DNA of 64,000 bases from positions 11,734,706 to 11,798,705 of the forward strand of contig NC_049986.1 of the NCBI RefSeq assembly GCF_000003815.2. Direction: 5' to 3'. The notes beneath the pieces are model-generated. The model was not told the origin of the DNA. It saw only the letters and a list, made by a program, of their open reading frames with translations, and ran no database searches. This DNA is from Branchiostoma floridae. Taxonomy: Eukaryota > Chordata > Leptocardii > Amphioxiformes > Branchiostomatidae. Positions 46,022-59,100 of the stretch are shown here, piece after piece. Position numbers and translations under genes: made by a program. The stretch's first letter is position 1. Every line of letters starts with the position of its first letter.

Positions 46022-48127
46022 AGACCCGGGACTTACTCCCAAACCATGTTTAATACTCAGTATCATGACAAAAACTGGAGTGCAGTTTTAGTCTACTATA
46101 GTAGATGTAAGTACGTTTTAGTCTAGTAAGGTTTACATGTTACATTGTATATTAAACTGGAATTACCCTACCTAGTCTATAGAAAGTTTGCACATTTGGG
46201 GTGCTTTATCTATGTATGTTTTCTCAGCATAGATTAATTTTGGTGGTAAATTTTGTAACTATGTAAAATACATACACAAGGGTTTGTAGACTCCATTGTT
46301 CTCATTGCAAGCATAAACAATTTAAGACGGCGACATCTTTGCTCCAAGTTATTTATTTTTAGTTTTAACTTGTTTTATTGTTTTGTGGTGTTGTTCTTTT
46401 TCCTTTGTAACTTCATGCTTAAAGAAAAGTGGAAATCTCCTAGTATCATGAGTTCACTTTCCTATGTTTGCAATATACATAGACTGACGATGATTCAATA
46501 CTTAAGTTTTTGTAAGCGTATTGGCTTTCTAGTATTGTAAGGCCAGTGAAAGTATTAAAGGAGCAACTAGAAGGAAGTTATGTGTTCAATCAGAGTAGAA
46601 ATAGGTTTTCCTTTTAATTCATAATGAAATTTAACTGCTAGTATTAAAATCTGTTAAGGAATCACTTTTGAGCAAACTGTATCAGTGTTGTTAGCTGGTA
46701 GAATGCAGACCCTCTCCTTTTGTACAGTTGTTGTACAGTGGGGTTGGGTCAGTTTTTATGTTTTCACAGCTAATTATGTTGTGCCAACATATGGTGAAAC
46801 AAACATTAATCAGTAATCATATCCTACATAAATGGTAGTAAATTTGAATGAAATAGGAAACATATGACCTGTTCCCAAGCCTGGTATAGGAGATTAAAAG
46901 AAGTCCCATACAGCCAAAATGTCTTTGTGTTCCATGATTGGAAGTTGATTTTGTCATTGCATTAAGTTGAAGACTTAAAGTTCAACAATACCAGTTACAG
47001 TATGCAGAGACCCACAATATTGTATCCATATACCCAGTGTAACCACCCTTCAATGTACAAAAATGTAACACCAGTATCACAAGCATGTGGCAGCAGCTGG
47101 TCACAGTATATTCTACTGAATGACTTTTTGTACATCTACATATAGGCACAGTTTAAATCTATCTAATGAGGTTGCTCCTAAAGTACTCTGTGACAAGTTC
47201 CACTTCAAACTGATAGTTATGGGGAAAACACCTGACTTGATGATAACTCTGGTACTGTAAGGCATGGATTTTTCTTGTATTGTACATGTATCAGATGCTT
47301 GACAGTGCTCCCTCCTTTTCATCTTCAGCCTTGCCCCTGGCTACTATGTCACCATGACGTTTTTTGTCTGACAGGATGATGATATGTGGTGCTGTAGCAT
47401 TACAATTTGTCTCGGTACAGGTAATTTTAATCAGGGTTTGATGATAATTTGCACTCAACATTAGTTTCTTTTGCACCGACCCAGACTAGTTCTTACTGGC
47501 CTAGACCAGTATAAGTCTAGCTGTCAGTTTATCTGCGACTGTGAGTGTAAACAACCCCACGATCCGCTGCGTGATGCGGTAATTCATCTATCAACTGCTT
47601 TCAAAAGCTTAGATACATCTTCAAAGAAAGAACATGCGTTACAGGAAACGAACTTCCAATCCATATGCATCAGTCTACGGGCGGAAGAGTACAAAGACGT
47701 CCCAGGGACGCTATAATTACATGTACCGTGGGGAACAAAGGCAGCTTCCCTGTTGTTAACTACGTTCTCAATCGTGAGATCGGTTGCTTAGCGACCCATC
47801 TTTATAGTAACTCATAAATTGACCATTTAAGCATGTGCATGATTTAATTTCCCTTACTCGATTCAGTGTGTTTTGAGGAATCGACTGAGCTTGGTGACGA
47901 ACATCTTTAGAAGATCAGAAAATACAAATGACAGTTTGTGTTCAGCGTCGGCATATGCCGGTGTTACGCATCCTCTGAGAGCTACGTCGTCTATGTGGAG
48001 GCATTCCTGATTATGTGTTTCTTACAATTCAATATTCAATACGGATACAACAAGCATGACCGAAAGTTGGTTTTGAAGTAACATTGGTGTAGCACTACAG
48101 AAGTAGTTCCTATCTTAGACCGTCGGT
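46022..48127. other. DHX9 3' UTR and intergenic region
   Basis: AT-rich. The first several hundred bases are probably DHX9 3' UTR, with no strong AATAAA (ATTAAA-type candidates near 46152 and 46553). The promoter of the downstream membrane gene should lie near 47800-48120, without a recognisable TATA box. No other gene seen. Confidence 0.5.
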
Positions 48128-51100
48128 ATGCCTGCGTTTCCATTCGGCACGGCCAAGGCGCTGAGCGCCCTGCATCTGGTGGTGGGAGTGGCTGGTATCG
48201 TGCTCGGTGTGGCTGAGCTGTTTTTCAAGACCAGGGAAGACGCCCGGAACCAGCACAACAAGGCCATACAGCTGTCCGTGGGAGATGTAGGGACGCCTAT
48301 CATCGGTGGACTGTGGGTAGGTGAAGATTGAAGTATTACATGTAGCATCAAAATACCTGTAATTCGTCAATCATGAAAGTAACGTTACAGTGTTGTCCTT
48401 GCGAACCACTGGTTTATGCAAGTTTTCATAAAGAAGAATTTTCTAAGCTTTATTATCAAGATAAGAAAGCGAGACATTTCCGAACGCTTTCAAGAGATGG
48501 CCAATTCAGCACCAAGGGGAGAAACCGTCTGTTAAAGCCCAGTTGTACAACGACAAAGCATATGAGCTTCACTTCATTGATAGATACTGTTTATTATTAT
48601 TATTTCTTTATTTCAGGCTCTCACTGGCCCATATGACATAGGGACAAACATGAAAAACAAAGAATATGTACAACATTTTAAGACAAGCTGACAATATTAT
48701 GGCTATGTGTAGAGGCGGCGCCAGAGATTGGTTAAAAATGAATACTGGTGTTTGAAGTGATGAACTTACGGACGTCATTACAAAAAGATTTGGTACTTTG
48801 GTGTTGGTTTCTGTGATCAGAACGCATTTATAAAATGTAGAATTCATGTTAATTGTCATATTTCAGTAGACAAGACAACAGCAATGTTCTTTTTCGGATC
48901 ATCTCTTCGGGAAAACTGACGTTAACAACATGATGCCGCTTTGACTTTCACTTTTTGCCTATTTTTCCATAATCCTTTTTAACCTCTACGATAGTTTCTC
49001 CTAGTCGGTAGTGTTGGTGCCTCCCTGGAACCTGGCGGTCCAAACAATAAGTGCAAGGTAAGATTGATGAAATAAAATAAAATGGTTGCGCTTGGAACTT
49101 GTGAGCCATATTGAATGGGACTTCCCCATTGAGAATAGCTGTTACGTAAAATTCATAATTGTTCATATGAGACGTTAGCAAGTTTGTGCAATCTAACGTT
49201 GAATGTCCGTCTTGTGATTTCGAATATGTTAACATGTGATTTGGTTTTGACAAGTCCTTTTCACGACATCTTTAGTGTAGTGACGTTCATATCTCCCTGG
49301 TAACTACAGATAGCTGCCTACCATGTCTTGTCCGTTGTCAGCGGTGTTCTGTTCGCCCCAGCCATGGGAATTATCGCCGCTAACAGCATCTCACAGGTAC
49401 CAATATGCGTGTGCGTCATTAACATAAGCGTGGAGCAGTCACTAAATTAGAATAATGACGTCAAGCTATAGAGAAACAATTAGACTTTTTAAACGAGATT
49501 ATGAGCAACTCTTCGATACGTGTTATATGACAACTTAAAATTTTCAAGCTTGTCAATTTGCAACTATTGAATTGAATGGAAAAGAACAGTGTATAGTTCA
49601 CCGATTTGAAGGTTCTGATGTAGTAAGCTATGCCTATGAAGGAGGTATTGTAGTTACATTGGGTGTAGGCCGTCGTACGATTTCGACATCGTAGAATTTT
49701 CAAGCAGCAGTCTGTGAAAAAAATAAACCACCGACAAGACCTACTAGAAGTTTACTCTCCAAGCAGCTCTGGGTACTTTCTACGTATTTTTGGGCGTTTT
49801 TATCGGGCTTTCTACTTTGTACCGTTTTCTTCATGTCTAGCGGACCAATAAAAACGCCTAAAAACGTAACGCGTTAAAAAAACAGCCGGAGCCTTAACTC
49901 CGCTTGGAGAGTACTTATTAGCTGCACTTAGCCCTTTCCGTAACAACACAGAATTTTGTACGACCATGATGTGTACTTCTATTCCAAGAATATTACCATA
50001 TTTTGCCATCATATGGCGATAGCGCGACATATTTGGCCTCACCCCTTATTTGCTACCTCCTGTTTCCCCACAAAGCGCCATGACGCGCCCTGCACGGCAG
50101 AAACCTGCGCGGAAGCGTCAGGCATCCTGGGTATCCAGGCAGCGGTGATCGCCGCGGCAGTGGTGGAGGTGTGTCTGTCCGTTACCACGGCAACCATCTG
50201 CTGCTGCTGGGCCCCGCCAAGTACGGCCCAGGTAATGACTAAATAAGGGCATTATAGAGTGACATCATGCAGACATGAAGGTCAATTATATACTAGTACC
50301 CTATCACACTTATCTGTGATGAAAGAAAGTGCGGCAAATATCAGAATCACTTGTTCTCATTTTTGCTTCCCTGACGACTTTTGTTGCTGAAATCCTGGAG
50401 CGGAGTAAACCTTTGTGCCCATACAAAACTAATGATTCACAATACATGCCTTACATACTGACCCAACATGATAACGGGAAAGTCACATAAAAAGTTAGGA
50501 AAATGGAATTATAGAGGAAGGTCAAAATGCCAATTTAGCCAACCTGAATACCTTAACGCTAGGGACAAAATGACGGAAACTGTCTATCAAATTAAATATT
50601 TGTACAATTGCTATTCTTTAATATGACACGAAAAACATTTTTCTTTGTCTACTTTTCATTGCACTGCATACTCTGTTGATCTCTTACCCTGCTGTACCTG
50701 GTGTGTACCTGACAGGTGATGCCGATGTCAGTGCCCTACACCATCCAGGTGGTGCCGCAGTCCCCTAACCCCGCCCAGCCCGGAGGGAGGTTACTGGTAC
50801 CGCAGCCTCAGTTCTACCTGCCGAACCAGGTCATCACTGAGGACATCGACTTCAAGAAGACCACAACTGATGAAGGTGAGATTTGTCTGACTCAGCGCTT
50901 AGGCACTAGTACTATTCATTCATTCGTCAGTTCCCGCCGGTTTTCCATACTGTTCCGGTCTTTCATTATATTTTCCATGCTGTTCCCGGCTCCCAATGTG
51001 CCCTTACCTTACCTTACCTTACCCACAAATAAACGTTGGTCACTAAATAAACCGGAGTAATGTTGAACATGGATAAGTTTTGTTCAGTAGCTGCCAAAGA

Positions 51101-51714
51101 GATCTGGTAGCCTATAGTCTTATATACTGTCTTATATAATTCAGAATCTACATATGTTTATAAGATGATTCATAGATTGCCGATGGAGAACCCAACGCAA
51201 TGTTAGCCCAAGGGCGTATATAACGTCCTCAGTTAGCTAATACCCAATTTTAGTACAAGTTTGCAAACCATATGATACAGGAATCGTTGCGAGGGAAGAT
51301 GTGAAGAAAAGCAGCTCCTCACAGACGCCCCCTCCCGCCCGTGACGTGGGCTGCAACACGCAGGACAAGCTGATCCCCTGGCTGGGGATCTCCGCGGAGG
51401 AGCTGGAGAACGCCCGGGCGACCCTGCGCCCTCCCCCGACCAAGAAGGCGTGGGCAGCAGCGCCGAGAGCGATCCTCAGGAGGTTCACCAAGCAGCAGAA
51501 CGGGCACGTCTGGCCGCTAGCGATTCCCAAACGTCATGCGACAGAGAAGAAAGAGGACGGGTCTGGCTATGGGAATAGCGGTCCCAATCCATCTACTTCC
51601 AAGGGCATCGACTTTATGGATATTGGGAGCTCCAGTGATGATAAAATGGAGTCCAAACCCCCCACAGCACCATCCCCTCCCCCTTCCCCGCTCCCTGGGG
51701 TTGTGATTGAATAG
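48128..51714 (+). CDS. MS4A/CD20-like four-transmembrane protein, 6 exons, 362 aa
   Basis: Model: 48128-48316, 48995-49057, 49310-49396, 50076-50231, 50716-50875, 51281-51714 (TAG), total 1089 nt in phase. Four hydrophobic segments: ALHLVVGVAGIVLGVAELFF; TPIIGGLWFLLVGSVGASL (spanning exons 1-2); AYHVLSVVSGVLFAPAMGII; and GIQAAVIAAAVVEVCLSVTT, followed by ICCCW, a likely palmitoylation cluster. The GG.WFLLVGS...L....NK.K pattern and the exon-per-membrane-segment layout resemble the MS4A/CD20-like family. The N-terminus is very short. The cytoplasmic tail of about 200 aa is proline- and serine-rich (AQPGGRLLVPQPQFYLPNQV; end APSPPPSPLPGVVIE) and much longer than in most MS4A proteins. The family call rests on topology and short motifs; other tetraspan families are possible. 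Confidence 0.78.
50510..50556 (-). repeat. truncated copy of the TTAA MITE
   Basis: GGAAGGTCAAAATGCCAATTTAGCC...TACCTTAA matches the right end of the 17391-17718 element. Lies in the fourth intron of the MS4A-like gene. Confidence 0.6.
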
Positions 51715-53190
51715 TGGTAAAAGAATGTGTGCAGTAGTGACAAATCCGCCTATGAATGTCAAATGCTTAACTTATATTGGCTTGCGGTATTGATACCATA
51801 TTATGTTATGTTGCATTATGATGATATTTTGGTAAAGTTTTGTGTGTACACTTGTCATCTAGTATCTTTCAAAGTTGTAGGTATGTATTATCAGTATCTA
51901 TGGATTTTGTTCAAGCCAACATCTATTAGTCGTAAAATATTGACACTGCTGAAACATATGAGGAATTTGCAGAACAAGGTTTTGAAAGGTGTTAGGAAGT
52001 CACAATAGCTGTTTAAAACATGTTTAATTATGTTCTGAAACAACTCTGGCATTGCCATTGTATTGTAGAGAAATTCATATTCAATCATAGATAGCATTCA
52101 GTCATTTTTCTCTATGAGGTCTTGGCATGATTATGTATTTCACAAGTTAAAAATTGATGTTGCTCTAAAAATCAATGTTTTCATGTTATAAAATTGTGCC
52201 ATGTAAGTCTGAGTAAATGCATGAAGGCCTGACACAGGCCATACATAAAATACCATAAATAAAAAAAGATGCCAGCATACCTTTACAATATGGCACCTGA
52301 AATGTGAATTTGTTGCTCTTGAGGGAACGTTTTTCCTTTTAAAAAGAGCCTAGTTGTATGTATACAAAGTAGAGGTAACTGTTCCCCCACACCATTTGTA
52401 CCTAATAGTAATGATAAATATGGAACATGGGTGAACCATCACCAGACAAGGTTAAAGTGTGATGGAAACTACATGAACTCCACCCTTTCTGATTAAGTTG
52501 GTCAATGTGACCAATCAGAATGTCTATGTTAAAAATGAGGCAAGCCCATTGGCTAACAAGCTTTTCACACTGTATAACAATGATCATTTCTGAATGACTA
52601 AGATATACAGCAATACCTTACCATAACTATCACCCTGAGCAGTAACAAATCTGTACCTGTGGTACTAAAATATCGTAGACAAACATAGTTGAAACTTCAC
52701 TACATGTTGGTATTCTCTGTATCACTCTTAAAAATATAGCAAAAAATAGCAGCACCTTTGTCTAAACCTATAGCTTTCACTGGTCACATGCTATACAAAA
52801 ATATACAACAAAACATGGATAGAGTATTGACATAGAACATGGCTATAGTGACCAAGTTATGATGTATTACTAAAACACATGAGTGTAAGCAGCATATACT
52901 TCTATAAAATAGCCAGCACCATTGCATTCTGAAGAAGGTATTCTTGACACAACTTTTACTTAAGAAATTCCTGAAGGTACTCTTAGCATGAATTGAGGTT
53001 AAAATACATTGTCTTACATGTACAAGACTCCGTGTGGGCAAAGCTTAGGATGCAGTTCATCACTACTGTGTCATACACTGTATCTAAAATAAGCACACTG
53101 GAGGGATTCAAAAGAAGTTGCAGCACAGTATGCAGTACCAAAAGATGTCACAGTGAGGCGTTGAAGACAACGCCAAACTAGCGGCTGTTT
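51715..53190. other. convergent 3' ends: MS4A-like 3' UTR, GPCPD1 3' UTR
   Basis: AATAAA at 52257-52262, followed by an A-rich run, is a good poly(A) signal for the MS4A-like gene. The GPCPD1 3' UTR enters from the other side. No additional gene seen. Confidence 0.5.
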
Positions 53191-56100
53191 TCAGTGGTGT
53201 GTGTGTTGAGAGATGCCAGCAAGGAATGGTCCATTCTGTTTTTCAGTCTCAAACTGGTACAGACCTGGTTCTCTATGGTCAGACATTCTGTGGGGAGGGG
53301 GCAGAAAGTGTCAGAGATTTGAAGCTCTTACCAGTAACTAGTTAACTGTACTGAACACCAAACTGCACTGCATGCCTTTCCAAGCTAACACATGCTTAAT
53401 TCTGTCGCTCCAGATTGTAGGTATTGACAGACTTTTCTTGTAGAAAACAAAGAGATATTACATATCATTCGGTAGATATATTACTCTTAAAATATATATT
53501 CCTATTCACATCATGTTGATACATGTAGTACTTTTACGTTATGACAATATACAGTGTAGGTTAATCCACATCAACAAGATTGAAAAGTTTAAAGAAGTTA
53601 GAGACAAGACAAGTAAACAGCAGACAAACCCCCGGACAAATCTCTCCCTCATAAGCTGAGGATTCTTCTTTCTAAAAAATAATCAGACTGGGGTCCCTAT
53701 GTTCATACATTCTGGTAATTTGAAGACACAAGAAGAGACAAGTTGAAACAAGAAGAAACGGGACAGAAGGAGCAAATAATACAAACAAAGTAGAACTTGA
53801 TATAAAGAACAGACGGGAATATTTTGTAAGGCCTCAGAAGTGAAGAAATTTGTACATAAAGCTGTTTCTGGAAATTGCCTTATTTAAAACATAATCCCTA
53901 GCTTTTTTGCTGTAAGAAAAAAATGTTTACTTTGGTGGGCCTTGCAAACATTGATACAACTACTGTCCTTTCTAATCCAATGACATGATACCTGTCATAT
54001 ATGATGCCATCCACCTCCATGGACCTCAGCTGGCTCATGTTGGCTGGGTCGTTAATGTCTTCTCCCCAAACAAAACAAACCAGCTTCAGTTTTGCAATCT
54101 CTTCAACAAAGGAAGGATTCCTCAAGATGTCTTCTGCATGGATATCTACACCCTGGGAGTGGGAATACAGACATTGAAATCATTGTATTTTTTAGGAAGG
54201 AGTTGCTCTTAAGAATTTAATATTTTTTTCATACAAATAAGAGTTTCACACGAGCCTCTCTGCTCCCTATATTGGCAAGTAAGAAAGTGTTGGCTCAATT
54301 TGGTTATATAGAAGAATCCAATGACCTGCCAAATAGATCATGATGCTACATATCTAAAGGAACTTTGGCAAAAGTTGGGGTAGGTGCATGACTGTATGAA
54401 TGGCAGTATCTTTTTAGTACAACAGGAGTCATTGAGTTTGTTTTGCTTCGTTATCAAAACCAACATTTTTAAACCGTTTCCAAAAAGCTTTCCAAAATGG
54501 CACACTAAGAAGTAATGAAAATACCAACCAGGAGACCCTCTGCCAGGGTAAAGTTCATCGCCATGGGAACCGTCCGACACCTGACGTCCATCATCTCCTC
54601 CCAGCGCTCTGTCACACCCTGGGACAGGAACAGCACTGGGTACTTGTTCTGCTTTCTACGTAGTCTGGGGTTATAACAAATAATGTACAAACATTAAGTT
54701 AGCCACTGTAGGGTAATCAATGACATTGTGATGAAATTTTTCATTGCAAATGGACAAAGTGGAAAACATTAGTACCGAGTGTTGGTAATTACTAGGAGCT
54801 GTGATAGATTCGTAAAGCTATAGTTCATACACTGAAAGAAATTTGGAATTTAGACATATTCAGAAGCATTTATTCAACTAGATGTTTAACAATATTGGCA
54901 GAGGGAAAATCAGTAGTCTGACTAAAATCACACTCCTAGTGGCCAACCCTACAGTCTCGAGAGGGGGTCATTAACCCCAGCTAGCGAGAGATTGTGTAAA
55001 CACAGGCAGGATGACAATTTTATTAATACATATAGAGTGTACATGTAATAGGAAACATTATGAACACAAGAAAGAGAAGGACTGACAGAACGCAGCAGTC
55101 TGCATCAAATGAGGACAGCAGGATTCTTCTCTTCCCTCCGTTCTCCAACACCTCCCGCATGATGATGTCAACTATCTCATTACGGTCGAAGTAGGTGTCC
55201 ATCTCTTCTTCCCATGCACCGTCCTAACATCACCAAGAAAAACAATGGTTAAATGTAGGTCTTATTGTAGAAAATCAAAGAGAAGAAGGCTTGTGGTACA
55301 GATGCAAACATGAAATACGGGTAGAATTATGCAGGGTGGGCGACATCATTTTACTGAATACAGTTAGCATAATTCAAACATCCATTTATACAACAGAAGA
55401 AAGATTTATTCCTCAAACCAATGGTATCTTATATATGTACCCAATTTGGGTATTCTATGATTGTACCTCTAATTCATTACTTAAAGTACAGGATTGTCAT
55501 TGAGTTCAATCTTGAATGTTCATAATCTTGATCACCTGTTCTAAAATGAACCCACCTGTTGTAATAGGGGGAACTTGACTTCAATGTTGAGGTTGACATG
55601 CTCTGGAAGGGTGCTACAGACCTGGGAACCAAACACAATGGATCATTGACTGGCCAAGACTTTATTGTCATCACACAAAGGCAATATTACCAGTATGTTA
55701 TGAAATTATATATTTCATTGGAAGTTGCAATATTTTGTAGTTCATGTCCATTTCTCTATTTCACTAAAAGTCGCAATCTTCATTTCTCATGTATATGAAA
55801 TGAAGTTATTTGTATCAATTATACAAAAACAGAGACAATTTTAAATCATAATTTCAGTATGATAAAGTGTCACACCTTCCTGAGAGTTGGGAAGGGATGG
55901 AGATCAGGGGGCTCCTCATCATCAATACTTGCTTCTGAAAAGTTGTATAAGATCTTTAAGTAACGTTACATGTATTTCTCAAATGAATGTGAAAATTGCA
56001 GCCATGTAAAATAAACAGAATAAAAGAAAAGAAAATTTCGAAGCACGAATCAACATTCAGGATGCAAGCCTATAAGAATTCCAGGATCACGCCATACCAT

Positions 56101-59100
56101 ACTTAAGATCACGAACTGAATGTTTCTATCACATTATACAAACCTTTTTCAGCTGGAAGTTTCTTAGCGGTCTTGTGATCAAGCTGTAGAAACAACATTA
56201 TAGTTGAATTTTAACTTGATTCCATACTCTTAGAAGATAGAGGCTTGATGCCTGCTGTGAAATACAAAATAAAACTGGATAGAAAATTTCTGAAAACATG
56301 CAGCTATACAATGTACTGATTATTAGCTGTCTAAAGTACTATGACTGACTCCAGACCTTTAAACTTTGCACATCCTCCAGTGTTAGCTCCATGACAGCTA
56401 TCTCCATCAACTGGCTACCACCTGTTACTCCCTTCTGCAAAGGAAAAGGACAAACAGTCAGCATCTCATTGTAAAAGATTTGCATTTTTTTTAATACCAC
56501 ATTTTTTTTTTACAAATGTAGGTTTGCCTATACAGAAATGAAAATTAAGTGAGGTATACCAAAAAGTTACCGTCTTGGTAGAAATGCAGGTCTTGTAGTC
56601 GTGGTATACAATGGGGACTTTGTCTTTAGTAAGCTGGACATCAAACTCCACAAAAGCAGCTCCCTGTGGACATAGCAACAATGCAGGTCTCACTGATCAA
56701 GTACTAAATACTAAAATAATAAAGAGTCAAAATTGTTATGTGATGTAACTAGGGCTGGGTACCAGCAGTTGAAGTCACCAAACAGAATCCTTTGTAGAAA
56801 AATGGACCAGTTTTTTCAGTATGATAAGTTCACAGATAATTTAAGGTCCAGGGTCAGTTCCAGACCCTGTACTGACCTGCGACTGAATTTTCTGTACCGG
56901 CACCCACCCGGGTAGATCATAGATTATATATAGACACAATTTGACATATCTTAAGATGTAGATGTTACATTTTACAACTTAAATATAGGCACATATGGTC
57001 AAGGTTGTATGTTGACTTACATGGTTGGCAGCACTCAGGAATGATGCTATGGTATTCTCTCGTATATGTGCGACTCTGTAATAAAACAATGTTTTGTGAT
57101 GATTGCAGAAAGCCCAACATCTGAGAATACAGAAACAACTACCGGTATGGCAAGTGTAAAGCAAGATGTCATAGAAAAATAGTACAAGGGCCTCTGTACA
57201 TATGGTGTATCAAACATGCAACGTTATACATCCAGTTCAAAATTTATTTTCCACAAAGGAACAGGAGGTATATGAAATTGTCAGGAGCAATTCTCAGGTC
57301 ATACATTGAGAAAATTCAGGCTCTTTTTTATTCTAGTTTATAATTTTTCATGTTGAATAGAACATTTTCTGGTCCAAGCAGCTGATCATGATTTTGGAGG
57401 GTTTGAAGACTCACGAGGCAGCAGTGTAAGAGTTGCCCATGCCCCTGTGTCCAACATCCAGAGTTTTCCTCTTCTTCCAGTAACGAGCGAACGACACCTC
57501 AGCAGTGCACACTTCTCCAGTCATGGGGGTGATGATCAGGTAATCAACTGGAAATGAAACATCAGTCCATCGAGATTGCTTTTCATAAATTATGTTTCTT
57601 TAACTTTAATTCACCTTATTAAGCTTCAGCACACATTGACAAGCGATTATCATACATGAAATAAATCTGGGTTTCATTTGTAAGGGGGGCCGATGTTCCG
57701 TGCCGAAGTCGCGGCCCGCACTCTGACAATGGTGTCGGCCGCCGTCAGTCCTGCCGCCACGTGCCGAGCCTTGGAGTTCACGGCTTCCCCAGCACTCCAG
57801 CCATGGTCCTGCAACCTCCTATCCTGGTCAGCCTGCCGTGTCCTGCCGGTAGCCTCTCCACCTCGCGGCCTTCCTGCCCTCCCGTGCGCATCTCCTGGCA
57901 CGGCTCCTGGTCCTGGCGTGTCTCCGTCCCGCAGCGTCCCTCTAGATCTTGGTTACGCAGCATCCTGCCTCGACAACGCCAAATGTAAGGGGGGCCGATG
58001 TTGTGGCCCCAGGTTCTTTGAATGCTACACGAGGAACGTTTAAACTACAGGGCTAAGAAAGCACACACAGGACGCAGTCATGCCGTTAGACACGCACGGG
58101 AGCTGTTCGTCGGGACCCTCTCTCTGCTCTCTCTGTCCAACTGTCCCCAACTTGCAATTCCCGGCTTTCTTTATTCCAAAAACCCAGACACAGATTCAGA
58201 CACTGTCTACAGCTATGCATGACACTAATTATAACATGTACCTGCTATTGGCTTTGTTGTTCTTTTCATCTTCAGTTCATCAAAGAACAATACAAAGGAT
58301 AACACCTTGTCAGCAGTTATCACACAACGATAACAGACTAATTACAGTTACCAGGTGGGCTGTCTGTAGCTTCTCAGAGCATGTACATGACAAAATGATA
58401 ACCATAACATCTTGCTTTAAATGATACGACAATTTCTTCAAAACAGTGCATTTTTACCCCTCCTACACATTCAAGAATGTCAGATTTTCTATTTTGAAAG
58501 TTTTTTTGCAGCAAAATTTGCCATACAAATGAATTGACAACGCCTATATCAATGCATTACCTATGTTACTGTAGTGTTGAGTCTTCTTATGGAATGCATA
58601 TCTGCACCTTTTTATAGAGTATCTATCTGTTTCTAAAGGGCACTTACCATTTATCTGTCCGACTAGCCTGTTGTGGTTGTTATGTAGGGGGGCAGACACC
58701 ACACCTGTGGACCCTGTCATGTTAGTGGGCAGGACTGTTGCCTTGGCAACAGGAGGGGTGTGGCTGTTTGACTGAGCATCGCTGATCTCAGACTCTGCAT
58801 AGAGCAATATATCAAAGGCCTGCACAGAGAGACACAAAATTACAAAATCACAAAAACTGCTTACTTTCTAACTTTTGAAACATGCAATATTCATAACTTT
58901 TGGCAGTTTATGGGTGCAATTTGAAGTAGATTTGCATTGAAACAGTGTCAAAACAGTGTAACTACAGTTGACAGAGTCACACAATTATCATAGCCTAAAT
59001 CTCACAGTTCATAGATTTCACTTGAGAAATTTAAAGCTTTTGTAAAATTAAGACACTTCTGCCTTACCCATTCCTGAGGGTTGAACACCTGAGTGGTGAA

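Noticed and set aside
45218-46066. Minus-strand and shifted frames opposite the DHX9 tail
   Set aside because: Shadows of the repetitive Gly/Arg-coding sequence.
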